Assembly: GCF_019249795.2 (NCBI RefSeq)
Contig: NZ_CP156891.1
Coordinates: forward strand, 968,001 to 1,032,000
Direction of reading: 5' to 3'
Length of the DNA stretch: 64,000 bases
From: Segatella copri
Lineage (GTDB): Bacteria > Bacteroidota > Bacteroidia > Bacteroidales > Bacteroidaceae
Every line of letters starts with the position of its first letter. Position 1 is the first letter of the stretch. The notes under the pieces are model-generated. The model was not told where the DNA came from and ran no database searches. It saw only the letters and a list, made by a program, of their open reading frames with translations. Of this stretch, positions 1 through 8,945 are shown piece by piece. A program made the translations under genes and the position numbers.

Positions 1-412
1 CGAAGTGTTCTGAAAATACCTTCGTGGCAAGCTGGCCGGCTGTGAGCACCGCCCTGCAATGGGGCAGCTGGCGGAGCATGCCGTCGAGATCGGCGGGTTG
101 CACGATCTGCAGATCCTTATCGGATGCCGTATTCTTGGTGCGTATCACCTGCTGTGCAGTATCATAGATGGCAACGCCCTTCTCCCTGAGAAACTCTTTG
201 ATAGCATCGAGGCGGTAGGTCTTCTTCTCTACATCCACGAAATGGAACTTATCCTGGAAGTAGATAATCCCGAATATCCTCCACATATCATTCTGGAAGT
301 TGGGATAATACCAGGGCATGCACCACCGCTTCTCTGCAGGCGGAAACGTGCCGAGCATTAGCAGCCGCGCATTATCGGGCAGCCACGGCTCAAAAGGATG
401 ATTCTCAACCAT
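1..412 (-). CDS. Uracil-DNA glycosylase superfamily protein (3' end beyond window)
   Basis: The frame reads leftward from ATG at 410-412 and is still open at base 1, so at least 137 residues are present and the C-terminus is missing. Residues 17-26 read LLMLGTFPPA, resembling the GxxP-type catalytic motif of the uracil-DNA glycosylase superfamily. The WYYPNFQNDMWRIFG stretch that follows fits the small Bacteroidetes UDG-like proteins, which act on DNA bases in the cytoplasm. There is no signal peptide. The start lies 3 bases after the stop of the upstream secreted nuclease gene, so the two are almost certainly co-transcribed, an odd pairing of a cytosolic and an exported nucleic-acid enzyme. 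Family placement is by motif only; exact base specificity cannot be told. Confidence 0.7.
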   Translation of the reverse strand, partial: MVENHPFEPWLPDNARLLMLGTFPPAEKRWCMPWYYPNFQNDMWRIFGIIYFQDKFHFVDVEKKTYRLDAIKEFLREKGVAIYDTAQQVIRTKNTASDKDLQIVQPADLDGMLRQLPHCRAVLTAGQLATKVFSEHF

Positions 413-415
413 TTT

Positions 416-1486
416 CTACTTCTTTTCCTTCACAAGGTACATCACTACCGGCAAGTGATCGCTGTAGCCGTTAAGCCATCTGCCGCCAGCCTTGGTACGC
501 AAAGGAGCACCCTTGTACTGACCTTCCTGCTGGATGAGGTAATCGCGGCGGAAGATGTGGTTCTTCCAGAACTTCAGAGAGCTGTAGTCCTTGTGCTTAC
601 TATCCTTGTTCAGGAGATTAGGCGTGATGACAATCTGGTCGAAGAGATTCCATGAACCGCTGTAGAACAGGGTTCCCTTGCCCTCCTTAGCCAGAATGTT
701 GTACCATGGATTGTACATATCATCGGCACCCACCTCGCTGATTTCAGCCTTCGCCTTCAGCACCTTGTGCATGCTGGCGTCGGTAGGATCATCGTTCATA
801 TCACCCATCACAAACACCTTCATAGCCGGGTTCAGACGGAGCAGACTGTCTTTCACAACCTTAGTCTGGCGCGCTCCGCTCTCGCGATAGAACGAACCGG
901 AGAAACGGCTTGGCCAGTGACATACGATAACCGCCACATCCTCGCCCGCCAGCTCACCACGTACGGTGAAGAAACCACGGGTCTTGTAGGCAGAATCCTT
1001 GGCGAGTTCCTGTACGTAAGGCACCAATCGGGTGTTCTTCACCGTGAAGAGTGCCGGATTATAGAGCAGCGCACAATCGATGCCTCGCTTATCGGGACCC
1101 TCGATATGGCAGAACTGCATGTTTCTTGCCTTGAGAGGCGGCTGTGCGGTGAGATCTTTCAGCACGTTGGCATTCTCAACCTCAGACAGACCGATGAAGG
1201 CACAGCCCACGTTAGGCAGCACATCGGTACCCATGTCGGCAAGTGCACGCGACATATTCTTGAGTTTATTGGTATATTTCATACCATTCCATCCCTTAGC
1301 AGGGAGATACTCATAATCATTCTTACCGGCATCATGGCAGGTATCGAAGAGATTCTCCTGGTTATAGAAACCCACAGCATACACCTGATACTGCTTGTTA
1401 CCGGAAGTCTGCGACTTCTTTTTCTGTGCCGTAGCGCCCAACCCAATCATGAGGAGGGCAGCCAGCAAGAGCAAATGTTTTCTCAT
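416..1486 (-). CDS. Secreted endonuclease/exonuclease/phosphatase (EEP) family nuclease
   Basis: 356 residues. A signal peptide (about residues 1-20, ending GATA before QKKK) sends it out of the cytoplasm; no lipobox Cys is seen. The EEP (DNase I-like) catalytic set is complete: NQEN at 42-45, SEVEN at 101-105 (metal-binding Glu102), HWPSR with His190, GDMND at 228-232 and SDH at 342-344. Such enzymes hydrolyse phosphodiesters of DNA or RNA, or phosphomonoesters, with Mg2+. The gene is divergent from the TonB receptor operon and heads a two-gene unit with the UDG-like gene. A TATCTTTG -7 element on this strand lies at 1555-1562. Family members also include phosphatases and sphingomyelinases, so nuclease activity is likely from the neighbours but not proven. 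Confidence 0.85.
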   Translation of the reverse strand: MRKHLLLLAALLMIGLGATAQKKKSQTSGNKQYQVYAVGFYNQENLFDTCHDAGKNDYEYLPAKGWNGMKYTNKLKNMSRALADMGTDVLPNVGCAFIGLSEVENANVLKDLTAQPPLKARNMQFCHIEGPDKRGIDCALLYNPALFTVKNTRLVPYVQELAKDSAYKTRGFFTVRGELAGEDVAVIVCHWPSRFSGSFYRESGARQTKVVKDSLLRLNPAMKVFVMGDMNDDPTDASMHKVLKAKAEISEVGADDMYNPWYNILAKEGKGTLFYSGSWNLFDQIVITPNLLNKDSKHKDYSSLKFWKNHIFRRDYLIQQEGQYKGAPLRTKAGGRWLNGYSDHLPVVMYLVKEKK

Positions 1487-1817
1487 ACTAATATTAAATA
1501 TTAATGTATACCTAATTATATATGTTCACCTTAACGCGGTGAGGTAACAGGCAGCAAAGATACCTAAAAAACCGGAAATATCTCCATAAAAACGAATATT
1601 TTTTCAGTTTTCATACATTTTTAACATAAATAAATTCATTTTTCAAAAAATTTTTTGTTACTTTGCAGCATTAAACACATTGAATCGGAACAGAAGACAC
1701 AAGACCAGGGACACGGTAAGTCCCCTTATCGCCCAAACAAGACCTAGCGGGACATATATCATCACTGCTCAAAGAGACTACTGTTGCCGGTTTATTAATA
1801 CTTAATACATATAAACT
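1487..1817. promoter_or_regulatory. Divergent promoter region between nuclease and receptor operon
   Basis: 331 bases without a gene. It holds the minus-strand -7 element at 1555-1562 and a plus-strand TTACTTTG (one mismatch from TAnnTTTG) at 1658-1665. The receptor mRNA would have an untranslated leader of about 145 nt from near 1672 to 1817, containing a small GGGAC/GTCCC hairpin near 1708-1724. Nothing else is recognised. Confidence 0.55.
1555..1562 (-). promoter_or_regulatory. Promoter -7 element of the EEP nuclease gene
   Basis: TATCTTTG on the minus strand, matching the Bacteroidetes TAnnTTTG element, about 70 bases upstream of the start at 1486. No clear -33 element is seen. It is divergent from the receptor promoter about 100 bases away. 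Confidence 0.6.
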
Positions 1818-4418
1818 ATGCAGAAGAAAGTAAACTTAGCAATGTTAGCACTCTTCTCATGTTCATTGGCTATGGCTCAGAACGAAAAGACTGACCAGAA
1901 CATAGCACAGGGACTTGACGAGAATGCTTTCACCTTCTCCGAGGCACAGTTGGGCGAGGACGATGACATGTCATCCAATGTCACCATCCTCAATTCTACC
2001 AGCAACGTATACGCGAGCCAGGCAGGTTACCTGTTCTCGCCAGCACGTTTCCGCTATCGTGCCTTCAACCAGAAGTACAACGATGTCTATATCAACGGTG
2101 CTTCCATGAACGATATGGAGACCGGACAGTTCCGTTTCTCCAACATCGGCGGTTTGAACCGATTCTCCAGAAACGTAGACTTTGCCCTGCCTTTCGAAGC
2201 CAACGGCTATTCGATGACCGGCATGGCAGGCTCCAACAACTATGATTTCCGTGCCGGAAGCATGCAGGAAGGACAGTATGCCAGCGTAGGTGTTGCCAAC
2301 CGCAACTATACCCTGCGCGGACTCTACTCCTACTCCAGCGGCTTCAACGAGAAGGGATGGGCAATAACAGCCGGTCTCACCTACCGTTGGGCTAACCAGG
2401 GATACGTAGAGGGAACCTTCTACAACGCCCTCTCCTATTTCTTCGGTGTACAGAAGAAGTGGATGAACGGCCACTCGCTGAGCTTCTCCACATGGGGTAA
2501 CCCGACAGAAAGAAGTACCCAGGGAGCATCTACCGACGAGGCTTACTGGCTGGCAAACGACTACCAGTATAACCCATACTGGGGATACCAGAACGGACAC
2601 AAGAGAAACTCACGCGTAGTGAACGACTTTGCCCCTTCGGCTATCGCTACATGGGACTGGGAAATCAACGACCAGATGAAGCTCACTACATCGGTGTTCG
2701 GAAAATACTCTATGTACAAGAGCACCAAGCTCAACTACAACAACGCAGAGAATCCACAGCCAGACTACTGGAAGAACATGCCATCAGCCAACTACTATGT
2801 ATGGGGCGACTACAAGAACGGCAACAACATGTATACCTGGGAAAACTGGAACAACGCCGTAAACTACTGGCAGGCAAGCAAACAGAACCGACAGATTAAC
2901 TGGAACCGCCTGTACTATGCCAACCAGCAGGCAGCCAAGAACGGACAGGATCTGCTATACTATGTTCAGGCTAAGCACAACGACAACCTGACCCTGAGCC
3001 TGTCATCCGTTCTGAACACCAAGCTGACCAAGAAATCGAACCTGGCTACGGGTATCATGCTCGGAAAGAGTACCAACCAGCACTATCAGACACTGGAAGA
3101 CATGCTGGGCGGTGCCATCTTCCACAACATCAACACATACGCCCTGGGAGATTACCCTAAGACCGACCCACGTGTGCAGTACGATCTGAACACAGCCGGT
3201 CCTAACAACACAGGCAAGCTGGTTTACGAGGGCGACAAGTTCGGTTACGACTATCGCATCGACGTTAACAAGGCAAACGCATGGAGCACCTATACAGCCG
3301 AATTCTACAACATGAAGGCGATGCTGAGCGGACGTATCGGATATACCGGAATGAACCGCCGAGGCTACATGCGCAACGGTATGGCACCGAACAACAGCCA
3401 GGGCAAGAGCGGCACAGCCAACTTCCTGGACGGTGGCGTAAAGGGAAGCCTGAACGTGGATATGGGCAGAGGTCATGCCTTCAGCATAGGAGCCGGATAC
3501 GAGCTGCGTGCACCGATGGCAAACACAGCCTTCATCTCGCCTGAAATCAGCAACGATTTCGTGACTAACCTCAAGAACGAGCGCATCTTCAGCTCTGAAT
3601 TCAGTTACCTGTATCGCAACGCATGGCTGAGTGCCAACGTGAGCGGATACTACAGCCGACTGGAGAACGTTACGGAATGGCAGAACTTCTACAACGATGA
3701 TGAGAACTCATTCACCTACGTGAGCATGACCGGACTGAAGAAGGAATACTATGGTGTAGAGGTGGGCGCTAAGATCAAGCTCACATCATGGCTCGACCTG
3801 AAGACCCTGGGCGCTATGAGCGAGGCGAAGAACATCAACAATGTAAACGCCGTATACATGCTCTCAAAGAGTGCTGAGGTTTACCAGGACAAGGCTTACG
3901 TGATGAATATGCGCGAGAGTGGCACACCGCTCACAGTGGGAAGCATCGGTCTCGATGCCCACGTAAACGGATGGTTCGTCAACCTCAATGCCAACTATTA
4001 CGACCGCATCTACCTCTCTTATTCTCCAAGCTACAGATATGAGAAGGTGCTGACCAACCGCCAGGCTGCCCACAAGGCATTCCCTGAAATCTTTGCTCCT
4101 ACTACACTCGACGGTATGAGCTGGACTGAGGATGCTGTAGCCCAGGAGAAGGGTCACGGAGGATGGATGGTTGACCTGAGCATAGGCAAGAGCGTGAGAC
4201 TGAAGAAGGGTTCCCTCAACTTCAACCTCATGATTACCAACCTGCTGAACAACCAGACCATCGTAACAGGCGGATATGAGCAGAACTCACGTTCAAGCTA
4301 TACAGTGGATGCTAACGGCAACGTGAAGAATCCACGCCTCTACCAGTTCTCCAAGAATCCTAAGAAGTATTACACCTGGGGTACCAACGGCATGTTCCAG
4401 GTATCTTACAGATTCTAA
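1818..4418 (+). CDS. TonB-dependent outer-membrane receptor
   Basis: 866 residues. Signal peptide 1-20 (cleavage after LAMA) followed by an acidic region, a plug-like domain (about 50-170, with VYASQAGYLFSPARFRYR and NDVYINGASMND), then many alternating aromatic/polar strands of a 22-strand barrel ending in VSYRF. The N-terminal carboxypeptidase-D-like domain common in SusC proteins is absent, so this is a smaller receptor. It would import a bound substrate across the outer membrane using TonB energy. It starts an operon with two lipoprotein genes, gaps 71 and 44 bases, a receptor plus surface lipoprotein arrangement like SusCD but without a SusD protein. The substrate is unknown; nucleases on both sides suggest nucleic-acid fragments. 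Confidence 0.85.
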   Translation: MQKKVNLAMLALFSCSLAMAQNEKTDQNIAQGLDENAFTFSEAQLGEDDDMSSNVTILNSTSNVYASQAGYLFSPARFRYRAFNQKYNDVYINGASMNDMETGQFRFSNIGGLNRFSRNVDFALPFEANGYSMTGMAGSNNYDFRAGSMQEGQYASVGVANRNYTLRGLYSYSSGFNEKGWAITAGLTYRWANQGYVEGTFYNALSYFFGVQKKWMNGHSLSFSTWGNPTERSTQGASTDEAYWLANDYQYNPYWGYQNGHKRNSRVVNDFAPSAIATWDWEINDQMKLTTSVFGKYSMYKSTKLNYNNAENPQPDYWKNMPSANYYVWGDYKNGNNMYTWENWNNAVNYWQASKQNRQINWNRLYYANQQAAKNGQDLLYYVQAKHNDNLTLSLSSVLNTKLTKKSNLATGIMLGKSTNQHYQTLEDMLGGAIFHNINTYALGDYPKTDPRVQYDLNTAGPNNTGKLVYEGDKFGYDYRIDVNKANAWSTYTAEFYNMKAMLSGRIGYTGMNRRGYMRNGMAPNNSQGKSGTANFLDGGVKGSLNVDMGRGHAFSIGAGYELRAPMANTAFISPEISNDFVTNLKNERIFSSEFSYLYRNAWLSANVSGYYSRLENVTEWQNFYNDDENSFTYVSMTGLKKEYYGVEVGAKIKLTSWLDLKTLGAMSEAKNINNVNAVYMLSKSAEVYQDKAYVMNMRESGTPLTVGSIGLDAHVNGWFVNLNANYYDRIYLSYSPSYRYEKVLTNRQAAHKAFPEIFAPTTLDGMSWTEDAVAQEKGHGGWMVDLSIGKSVRLKKGSLNFNLMITNLLNNQTIVTGGYEQNSRSSYTVDANGNVKNPRLYQFSKNPKKYYTWGTNGMFQVSYRF

Positions 4419-4489
4419 AGAGCAGTTTCTCTTTAACATAAAGAACAGGGAGCAATCCCGTTTCTCTATAACAATAAAAAGAAAGAACA

Positions 4490-5710
4490 ATGAAAAAGAT
4501 AAAATTCATAGCATTGGCATTCCTGGCACTGACTCTGGGGTCGTGTATGGGCGACGGTTATGCTGACCCAGACCTGACCGAGAAGGTGCCTGCATCTCCA
4601 TGGGGCAACAACAGCCTGAGGGAGAAGAATGTGATCAGCATAGCAGATTTGAAGACCCAGTTTGCTACGATTATCAACAGCGACAATGGCTACAAGCTGA
4701 TTGAGAAGGACATGATGATCAAGGCGGTAGTGACGGGCAATGATGTCAGTGGCAATATCTACAACCAGGTGAGCGTACAGGATGCATCCGGCGCAATCAT
4801 CATTGCCATCAACGGAAGTGGCCTGTCAGGTTATCTTCCTGTTGGTCAGGAGATTCTCGTAAACCTGAAGGGTCTCTATATCGGAAGTTACAAGAAGTTG
4901 CCTCAGATTGGCGGTGTGAATACCAAGCTCTCAGATGGAAGTCTGGGTATGGGAAAGATAGAGCGTGCCATCTGGAACGAGCACTTCAAGATTCTGAACC
5001 CTGGCGAGGCGGATGCAAGCACGGTAGTGCCAGAGGAGTTTGACCTGACAAAGCTTACTGATGCAGCCTATATGGAGGCTAACGTGTGCAAGCTGATGAC
5101 CCTGAAGAAAGTGAAGTTTGCTTCTGCCAACGGTACAAACGTATGGGCGCCAGATGATACCAATACGAGTCTGGAACTGATTGATGCCGAAACGGGCAAG
5201 AGAATCAACAAAAACAACCTGGTAGTGCGCAACTCGGGTTATTCTAAGTTTGCCAACGAGGTGGTTCCACAGGGCGTATTCGATATCACCGGTATCTTCA
5301 CCCGATTCGGCAACACCTGGCAGATTGTACTTCGCAACACGGATGATCTGAAGGCATCAGAAACAGGCGGTACATTGGAGAAGCCTTATACCGTGGCTCA
5401 GGCACTGGAGAAGATCAATGCCGGTACAGCAGGCGATGCTAAGGTTTATGCTACCGGTATCATCGTAAAGGTGAAAGATGTAGATACTGGCACGTATGGT
5501 AACGCTACATTCGTTATCTCTGACGACGGTAAGGATACAGAAGGCAAGACTCTCGAGGTATTCCGTTGCTTCAACATCGATGGTGCAAAGTGGACAGAGG
5601 AAACCAAGGGTATCCTTGTACCAGGCAAGAAGGTGGTTGTATCAGGCACCCTGCTTGATTATAACGGCACCAAAGAGATCAAGGGTGGCAATCTCATCTC
5701 TATCAAGTAA
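4490..5710 (+). CDS. DUF5689 lipoprotein with C-terminal OB-like module
   Basis: 406 residues. Lipobox LTLGSC puts the lipid on Cys19; the acidic residues soon after (MGDGYADPD) suit the Bacteroidetes surface-export signal, so it is probably on the cell surface. Residues about 45-275 resemble DUF5689 (ISIADLKTQF, MIKAVVTGND, NIYNQVSVQDASGAIIIAI, GLYIGSYKKLPQIG). A second OB-like module covers about 285-406 (TYGNATFVISDDGK, LEVFRC, GTLLDYNG, GGNLISIK) and is clearly related to a module in the next gene. OB-like domains accompany several secreted EEP nucleases, so binding of nucleic acid is possible but is inference. Middle gene of the receptor operon. Confidence 0.8.
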   Translation: MKKIKFIALAFLALTLGSCMGDGYADPDLTEKVPASPWGNNSLREKNVISIADLKTQFATIINSDNGYKLIEKDMMIKAVVTGNDVSGNIYNQVSVQDASGAIIIAINGSGLSGYLPVGQEILVNLKGLYIGSYKKLPQIGGVNTKLSDGSLGMGKIERAIWNEHFKILNPGEADASTVVPEEFDLTKLTDAAYMEANVCKLMTLKKVKFASANGTNVWAPDDTNTSLELIDAETGKRINKNNLVVRNSGYSKFANEVVPQGVFDITGIFTRFGNTWQIVLRNTDDLKASETGGTLEKPYTVAQALEKINAGTAGDAKVYATGIIVKVKDVDTGTYGNATFVISDDGKDTEGKTLEVFRCFNIDGAKWTEETKGILVPGKKVVVSGTLLDYNGTKEIKGGNLISIK

Positions 5711-5754
5711 TTACTGATTATCAAAATAGTAACAATATTTAAAAAGACAATAAT

Positions 5755-7209
5755 ATGAAAAAGTATATATTTTCAGTTTTGATGGCGGCTATGGCAGCCT
5801 TCACATTCATTAGCTGTGAGGACGTACCAGAGCCTTATACACTGCCTACTCAGCCTGGTGCTCCAACCACTCCTGAGGTGGCAACACAGGGTACAGAAGC
5901 CAGCCCTTATACTGTGACTGACGCTAAGACAGTTAAGACAGGCACCGGCAAATATATTAAGGGTTACATTGTAGGTTATGTACCAGACAAGGCACTCAAT
6001 GAGGCTATCTTCGGTGATGCATCAAGTGCAGAGACAGCTCCAACAAACATTCTGCTCGCTGCCAAGGCTGACGAGAAAGAGGTTAACAACTGTATGCCTA
6101 TCCAGTTGCCAGCCGGCGATCTCCGCACTGCTCTCAACCTGAAGGATAACCCAGGTAATCTGAAGAAAGAACTCATCATCTGCGGTAATATCGAAACCTA
6201 TTTCGGAGCTACCGGTTTGAAATCTGCAACATACGCTAAGATTAACGGTAAGGAGATTGGTAAGAAGCCAGGAGATACTACCCCAGGCACAGATTTGAAG
6301 GGAGAAGCTAAGGGAGATGGTTCTGAGGCAAACCCATTCAACAGTGTAGCTGCCCAGAAATATACTGCAGCCTTGGAGGCTGGTAAGGCTACCGACAAGG
6401 AGTTCTACATCAAGGGTAAGGTACAGAGCATCAAGGAGCAGTTCTCTACACCCTACGGCAACGGATCATTCTATATTGCCGATGATGCCAACAGCACCCA
6501 GTTCTACATCTTCCGCATCTACTACTTCGGTGGCGAGAAGTGGAAGGAAGGCGATATGACACTGAAGGAAGGCGACGAGATTGTGGTTTGCGCTAAGCTC
6601 ATCAACTACATGGGCAACACCCCAGAGACCAACCAGGGCGGTAAACTCATTTCTGTAAACGGTAAGACCAGCGCTGGCGGTGGTGAGGTTAAGCCAGACC
6701 CAGACCCTAAGCCAGATCCAACACCAGGCGAGGTAGCAACAGGCGAGAATGGCGGCTTCGAGACTTGGGCAGATGGTAAACCAACCAACTGGAAAACAGC
6801 TTCTACTGCAGGCAATGCTACCCTTTCTCAGAGCGAAGACGCTCATAGCGGCAAGTACTCAGTAAAAGTAGGCGGATCTGCTAGTGCGAACAAGCGCTTA
6901 GGCTATAAAGAAATAACACTCAAGGCTGGCGAATACAAAGTTAAGTTCTATGCTAAAGCCGTAACAGAAAAAGGCGCTTCTGTCCGTCCAGGTATAGTTC
7001 CTGTTACAGATGGAAAAGCAGGCGATTATATATATGGTGAGTACGTTAACGAACTCAAGAATACAGAGTGGAAACTAGTAGAGCAAACACTCACTATTTC
7101 TACTGACGGCACATACTGCTTCGTCATAATGAATGCAAAGAAGCCAGGCGGTGATGTTCTCATCGATGACTTCACTGTAACATTTGGCAGCACAGCGATT
7201 ATCAAGTAA
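5755..7209 (+). CDS. DUF6359-type lipoprotein, two OB-like modules and a C-terminal beta-sandwich
   Basis: 484 residues. Lipobox FTFISC (Cys21) followed by EDVPEP suits surface export. Module one, about 45-160, has the DUF6359 pattern ASPYTVTDAK then KGYIVGYV. Module two, about 180-305, is an OB-like domain (YGNGSFYIADD, FYIFRIYYFGGEKW, GGKLISVNG) related to the end of the preceding protein. A Pro/Asp linker (KPDPDPKPDPTPGE) leads to a C-terminal domain of about 155 residues (NGGFETWADGKPTNW, ending VLIDDFTVTF) that looks like a carbohydrate-binding-type beta-sandwich. Last gene of the receptor operon, closed by a strong terminator. Function unknown; a surface ligand-binding role is likely. 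Confidence 0.75.
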   Translation: MKKYIFSVLMAAMAAFTFISCEDVPEPYTLPTQPGAPTTPEVATQGTEASPYTVTDAKTVKTGTGKYIKGYIVGYVPDKALNEAIFGDASSAETAPTNILLAAKADEKEVNNCMPIQLPAGDLRTALNLKDNPGNLKKELIICGNIETYFGATGLKSATYAKINGKEIGKKPGDTTPGTDLKGEAKGDGSEANPFNSVAAQKYTAALEAGKATDKEFYIKGKVQSIKEQFSTPYGNGSFYIADDANSTQFYIFRIYYFGGEKWKEGDMTLKEGDEIVVCAKLINYMGNTPETNQGGKLISVNGKTSAGGGEVKPDPDPKPDPTPGEVATGENGGFETWADGKPTNWKTASTAGNATLSQSEDAHSGKYSVKVGGSASANKRLGYKEITLKAGEYKVKFYAKAVTEKGASVRPGIVPVTDGKAGDYIYGEYVNELKNTEWKLVEQTLTISTDGTYCFVIMNAKKPGGDVLIDDFTVTFGSTAIIK

Positions 7210-7249
7210 TTCCCCTAGTAGATATTATATATTAGAGAAAAATACCAAT

Positions 7250-7292
7250 CCCCATCGTCCTCTACCCAAACAGAGGCGATGGGGATTTCTTT
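7250..7292 (+). terminator. Terminator of the receptor operon
   Basis: Near-perfect stem CCCCATCG...CTCT with AGAG...CGATGGGG followed by ATTTCTTTT, 40 bases after the stop at 7209. Confidence 0.85.
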
Positions 7293-7382
7293 TCATCCAT
7301 TAAAAACATAGGTGTCAGGAGGGAACGCGAACCTACGTATTATGCTCATTTCTCAAATATTTCTTAAAAAGAAGAGGAAATA

Positions 7383-7414
7383 TTTGGTGGTTTCAGGAAA
7401 AAAGCGTAACTTTG
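7383..7414 (+). promoter_or_regulatory. Promoter of rpmE2
   Basis: TTTG at 7383-7386 and TAACTTTG at 7407-7414, spaced 20 bases: a textbook Bacteroidetes promoter. The leader to the ATG at 7532 is about 110 nt and contains a GGGCATGCCC palindrome at 7443-7452. No Zur-like operator is obvious. Confidence 0.75.
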
Positions 7415-7531
7415 CAGCCTGAAATTGATAACAGGCTATAATGGGCATGCCCCGATAAGGGACACGAAATGATGCAACAAGCATCCCCATGACGTCTAAT
7501 TTTAATAACCCAATAAAAATAAAAAAGAAAA

Positions 7532-7783
7532 ATGAAAAAAGGTATTCATCCAGAGAATTATCGTCCTGTAGTATTCAAGGATATGTCTAACGGCGATATG
7601 TTCCTCTCTCAGTCTACATGCAAGACTAACGACACTGTTGAGTTCGAAGGCGAGACTTATCCAGTTGTTAAGATTGAAATCTCTAGCACATCTCACCCAT
7701 TCTACACAGGTAAGAGCAAGCTCGTTGATACAGCGGGTCGCGTAGACCGCTTCATGAACCGTTACGGCAAATTGAAGAAGTAA
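7532..7783 (+). CDS. rpmE2: 50S ribosomal protein L31, type B
   Basis: 83 residues, the normal length of type B L31. It opens [20 protein letters not shown] and contains [19 protein letters not shown], both typical. The CxxC zinc ligands of type A L31 are absent, so it is the zinc-independent form. In other bacteria this paralogue replaces zinc-binding L31 under zinc limitation; that regulation is not visible here. It is monocistronic, with its own promoter and terminator. Confidence 0.97.
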   Translation: MKKGIHPENYRPVVFKDMSNGDMFLSQSTCKTNDTVEFEGETYPVVKIEISSTSHPFYTGKSKLVDTAGRVDRFMNRYGKLKK

Positions 7784-7831
7784 TAATATACCTTTTTTAT
7801 AAGGATATATTTATTATCGCAAAGATACTGA

Positions 7832-7876
7832 GTGCATTCCAGCGTAGTTGCATATACGTAGGAATGCACTTTTTTT
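7832..7876 (+). terminator. Terminator of rpmE2
   Basis: GTGCATTCC at 7832-7840 pairs with GGAATGCAC at 7861-7869, followed by seven T. Confidence 0.85.
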
Positions 7877-7954
7877 CTCTATTCTATCCTTATGCAATCG
7901 ATTTCTACATACATTATTACCTCAGTTCGGGATAAGAAATAGTGCCTAAAAAAG

Positions 7955-7985
7955 TTGGTAATCTCCGATATTTTTTGTATCTTTG
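7955..7985 (+). promoter_or_regulatory. Transposase promoter inside IS982 copy 1
   Basis: TTGG at 7955-7958 and TATCTTTG at 7978-7985, spaced about 20 bases. The -33 region is also the upstream arm of a 12-bp inverted repeat whose other arm (8030-8041) covers the last base of the start codon and the codons after it. Confidence 0.7.
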
Positions 7986-8027
7986 TAGTTGAAATCCAAT
8001 TAGTTACAAACATAAAAAGATATCATT

Positions 8028-8945
8028 ATGGAGATTACCAAGGACAAAGTTACAGAATTATTTTGTATTATTGATGAATTTTACAAAGTTTTTGATGCTG
8101 AAAATGCAGGAAAATTGCTTTTGGGTGAAGATGGAGTAAAGCGCAGACGACGTAAAGCCTCTTTATCTGATAGTGAAATCATGACGATTTTGCTGTATTT
8201 CCATTTCGGCTCGTTCCGAAACTTCAAGCATTATTACCTATTCTTTATTAGAGGAACTTTGAAGTCATATTTTCCAAATGCGGTGTCTTATAACCGTTTT
8301 GTAGAACTTGAAAGTCGCGTATTCTTCCCTCTCATGTTCTTCCTGAATCTCCGTGCTTTTGGCAGATGTACAGGTATAACCTTTGTTGATTCAACCATGA
8401 TACCAATATGCCACAATCTCAGGCGTTATGCCAACAAAGTGTTCAAAGGCATTGCCACAAACGGAAAGGGAACAATGGGATGGTGTCATGGGTTCAAGCT
8501 ACATCTGGCTTGTAATGATAGAGGTGAGATAATTGCTTTTGTTCTCACTGGTGCAAACGTTAGCGACAAAGATCCAACGGTATTCGATGTGTTGGCTAAA
8601 CGTCTGTATGGTAAGCTGTTTGCAGATAAAGGATATATCTCGCAAAAACTCTTCGATTCGCTTTTTGAGGAAGGCATCCAGTTGGTAACAGGACTGAGAG
8701 TGAACATGAAGAACAAACTAATGCCGTTCTATGACAAGATGATGCTACGCAAAAGATACATCATTGAAACGATTAATGACCTGTTGAAAAATACGGCTCA
8801 GATAGTACATTCACGTCACAGGTCTGTTGCGAATTTCATCATAAATATTATTTCTGCATTAGGGGCATACTGTTTCTTTGACAACAAGCCCAAGGCACTT
8901 ACTGGATACGTTATCGAAGATACGAAACAGCTTAGTCTTTTCTAA
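8028..8945 (+). CDS. IS982-family transposase (copy 1)
   Basis: 305 residues, normal family length. A DDE catalytic core is visible: FVDSTMIPIC (about 116-125), GWCHGFKLH, FADKGYIS (about 194-201) and RYIIETINDLLKN (about 239-251) with its Glu. The C-terminal HSRHRSVANF is typical. The frame is intact, so the element may still be active. The protein is identical to that of copy 2. A GCAACCATC/GATGGTTGC hairpin lies downstream at 8978-9006 within the element. Confidence 0.93.
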   Translation: MEITKDKVTELFCIIDEFYKVFDAENAGKLLLGEDGVKRRRRKASLSDSEIMTILLYFHFGSFRNFKHYYLFFIRGTLKSYFPNAVSYNRFVELESRVFFPLMFFLNLRAFGRCTGITFVDSTMIPICHNLRRYANKVFKGIATNGKGTMGWCHGFKLHLACNDRGEIIAFVLTGANVSDKDPTVFDVLAKRLYGKLFADKGYISQKLFDSLFEEGIQLVTGLRVNMKNKLMPFYDKMMLRKRYIIETINDLLKNTAQIVHSRHRSVANFIINIISALGAYCFFDNKPKALTGYVIEDTKQLSLF

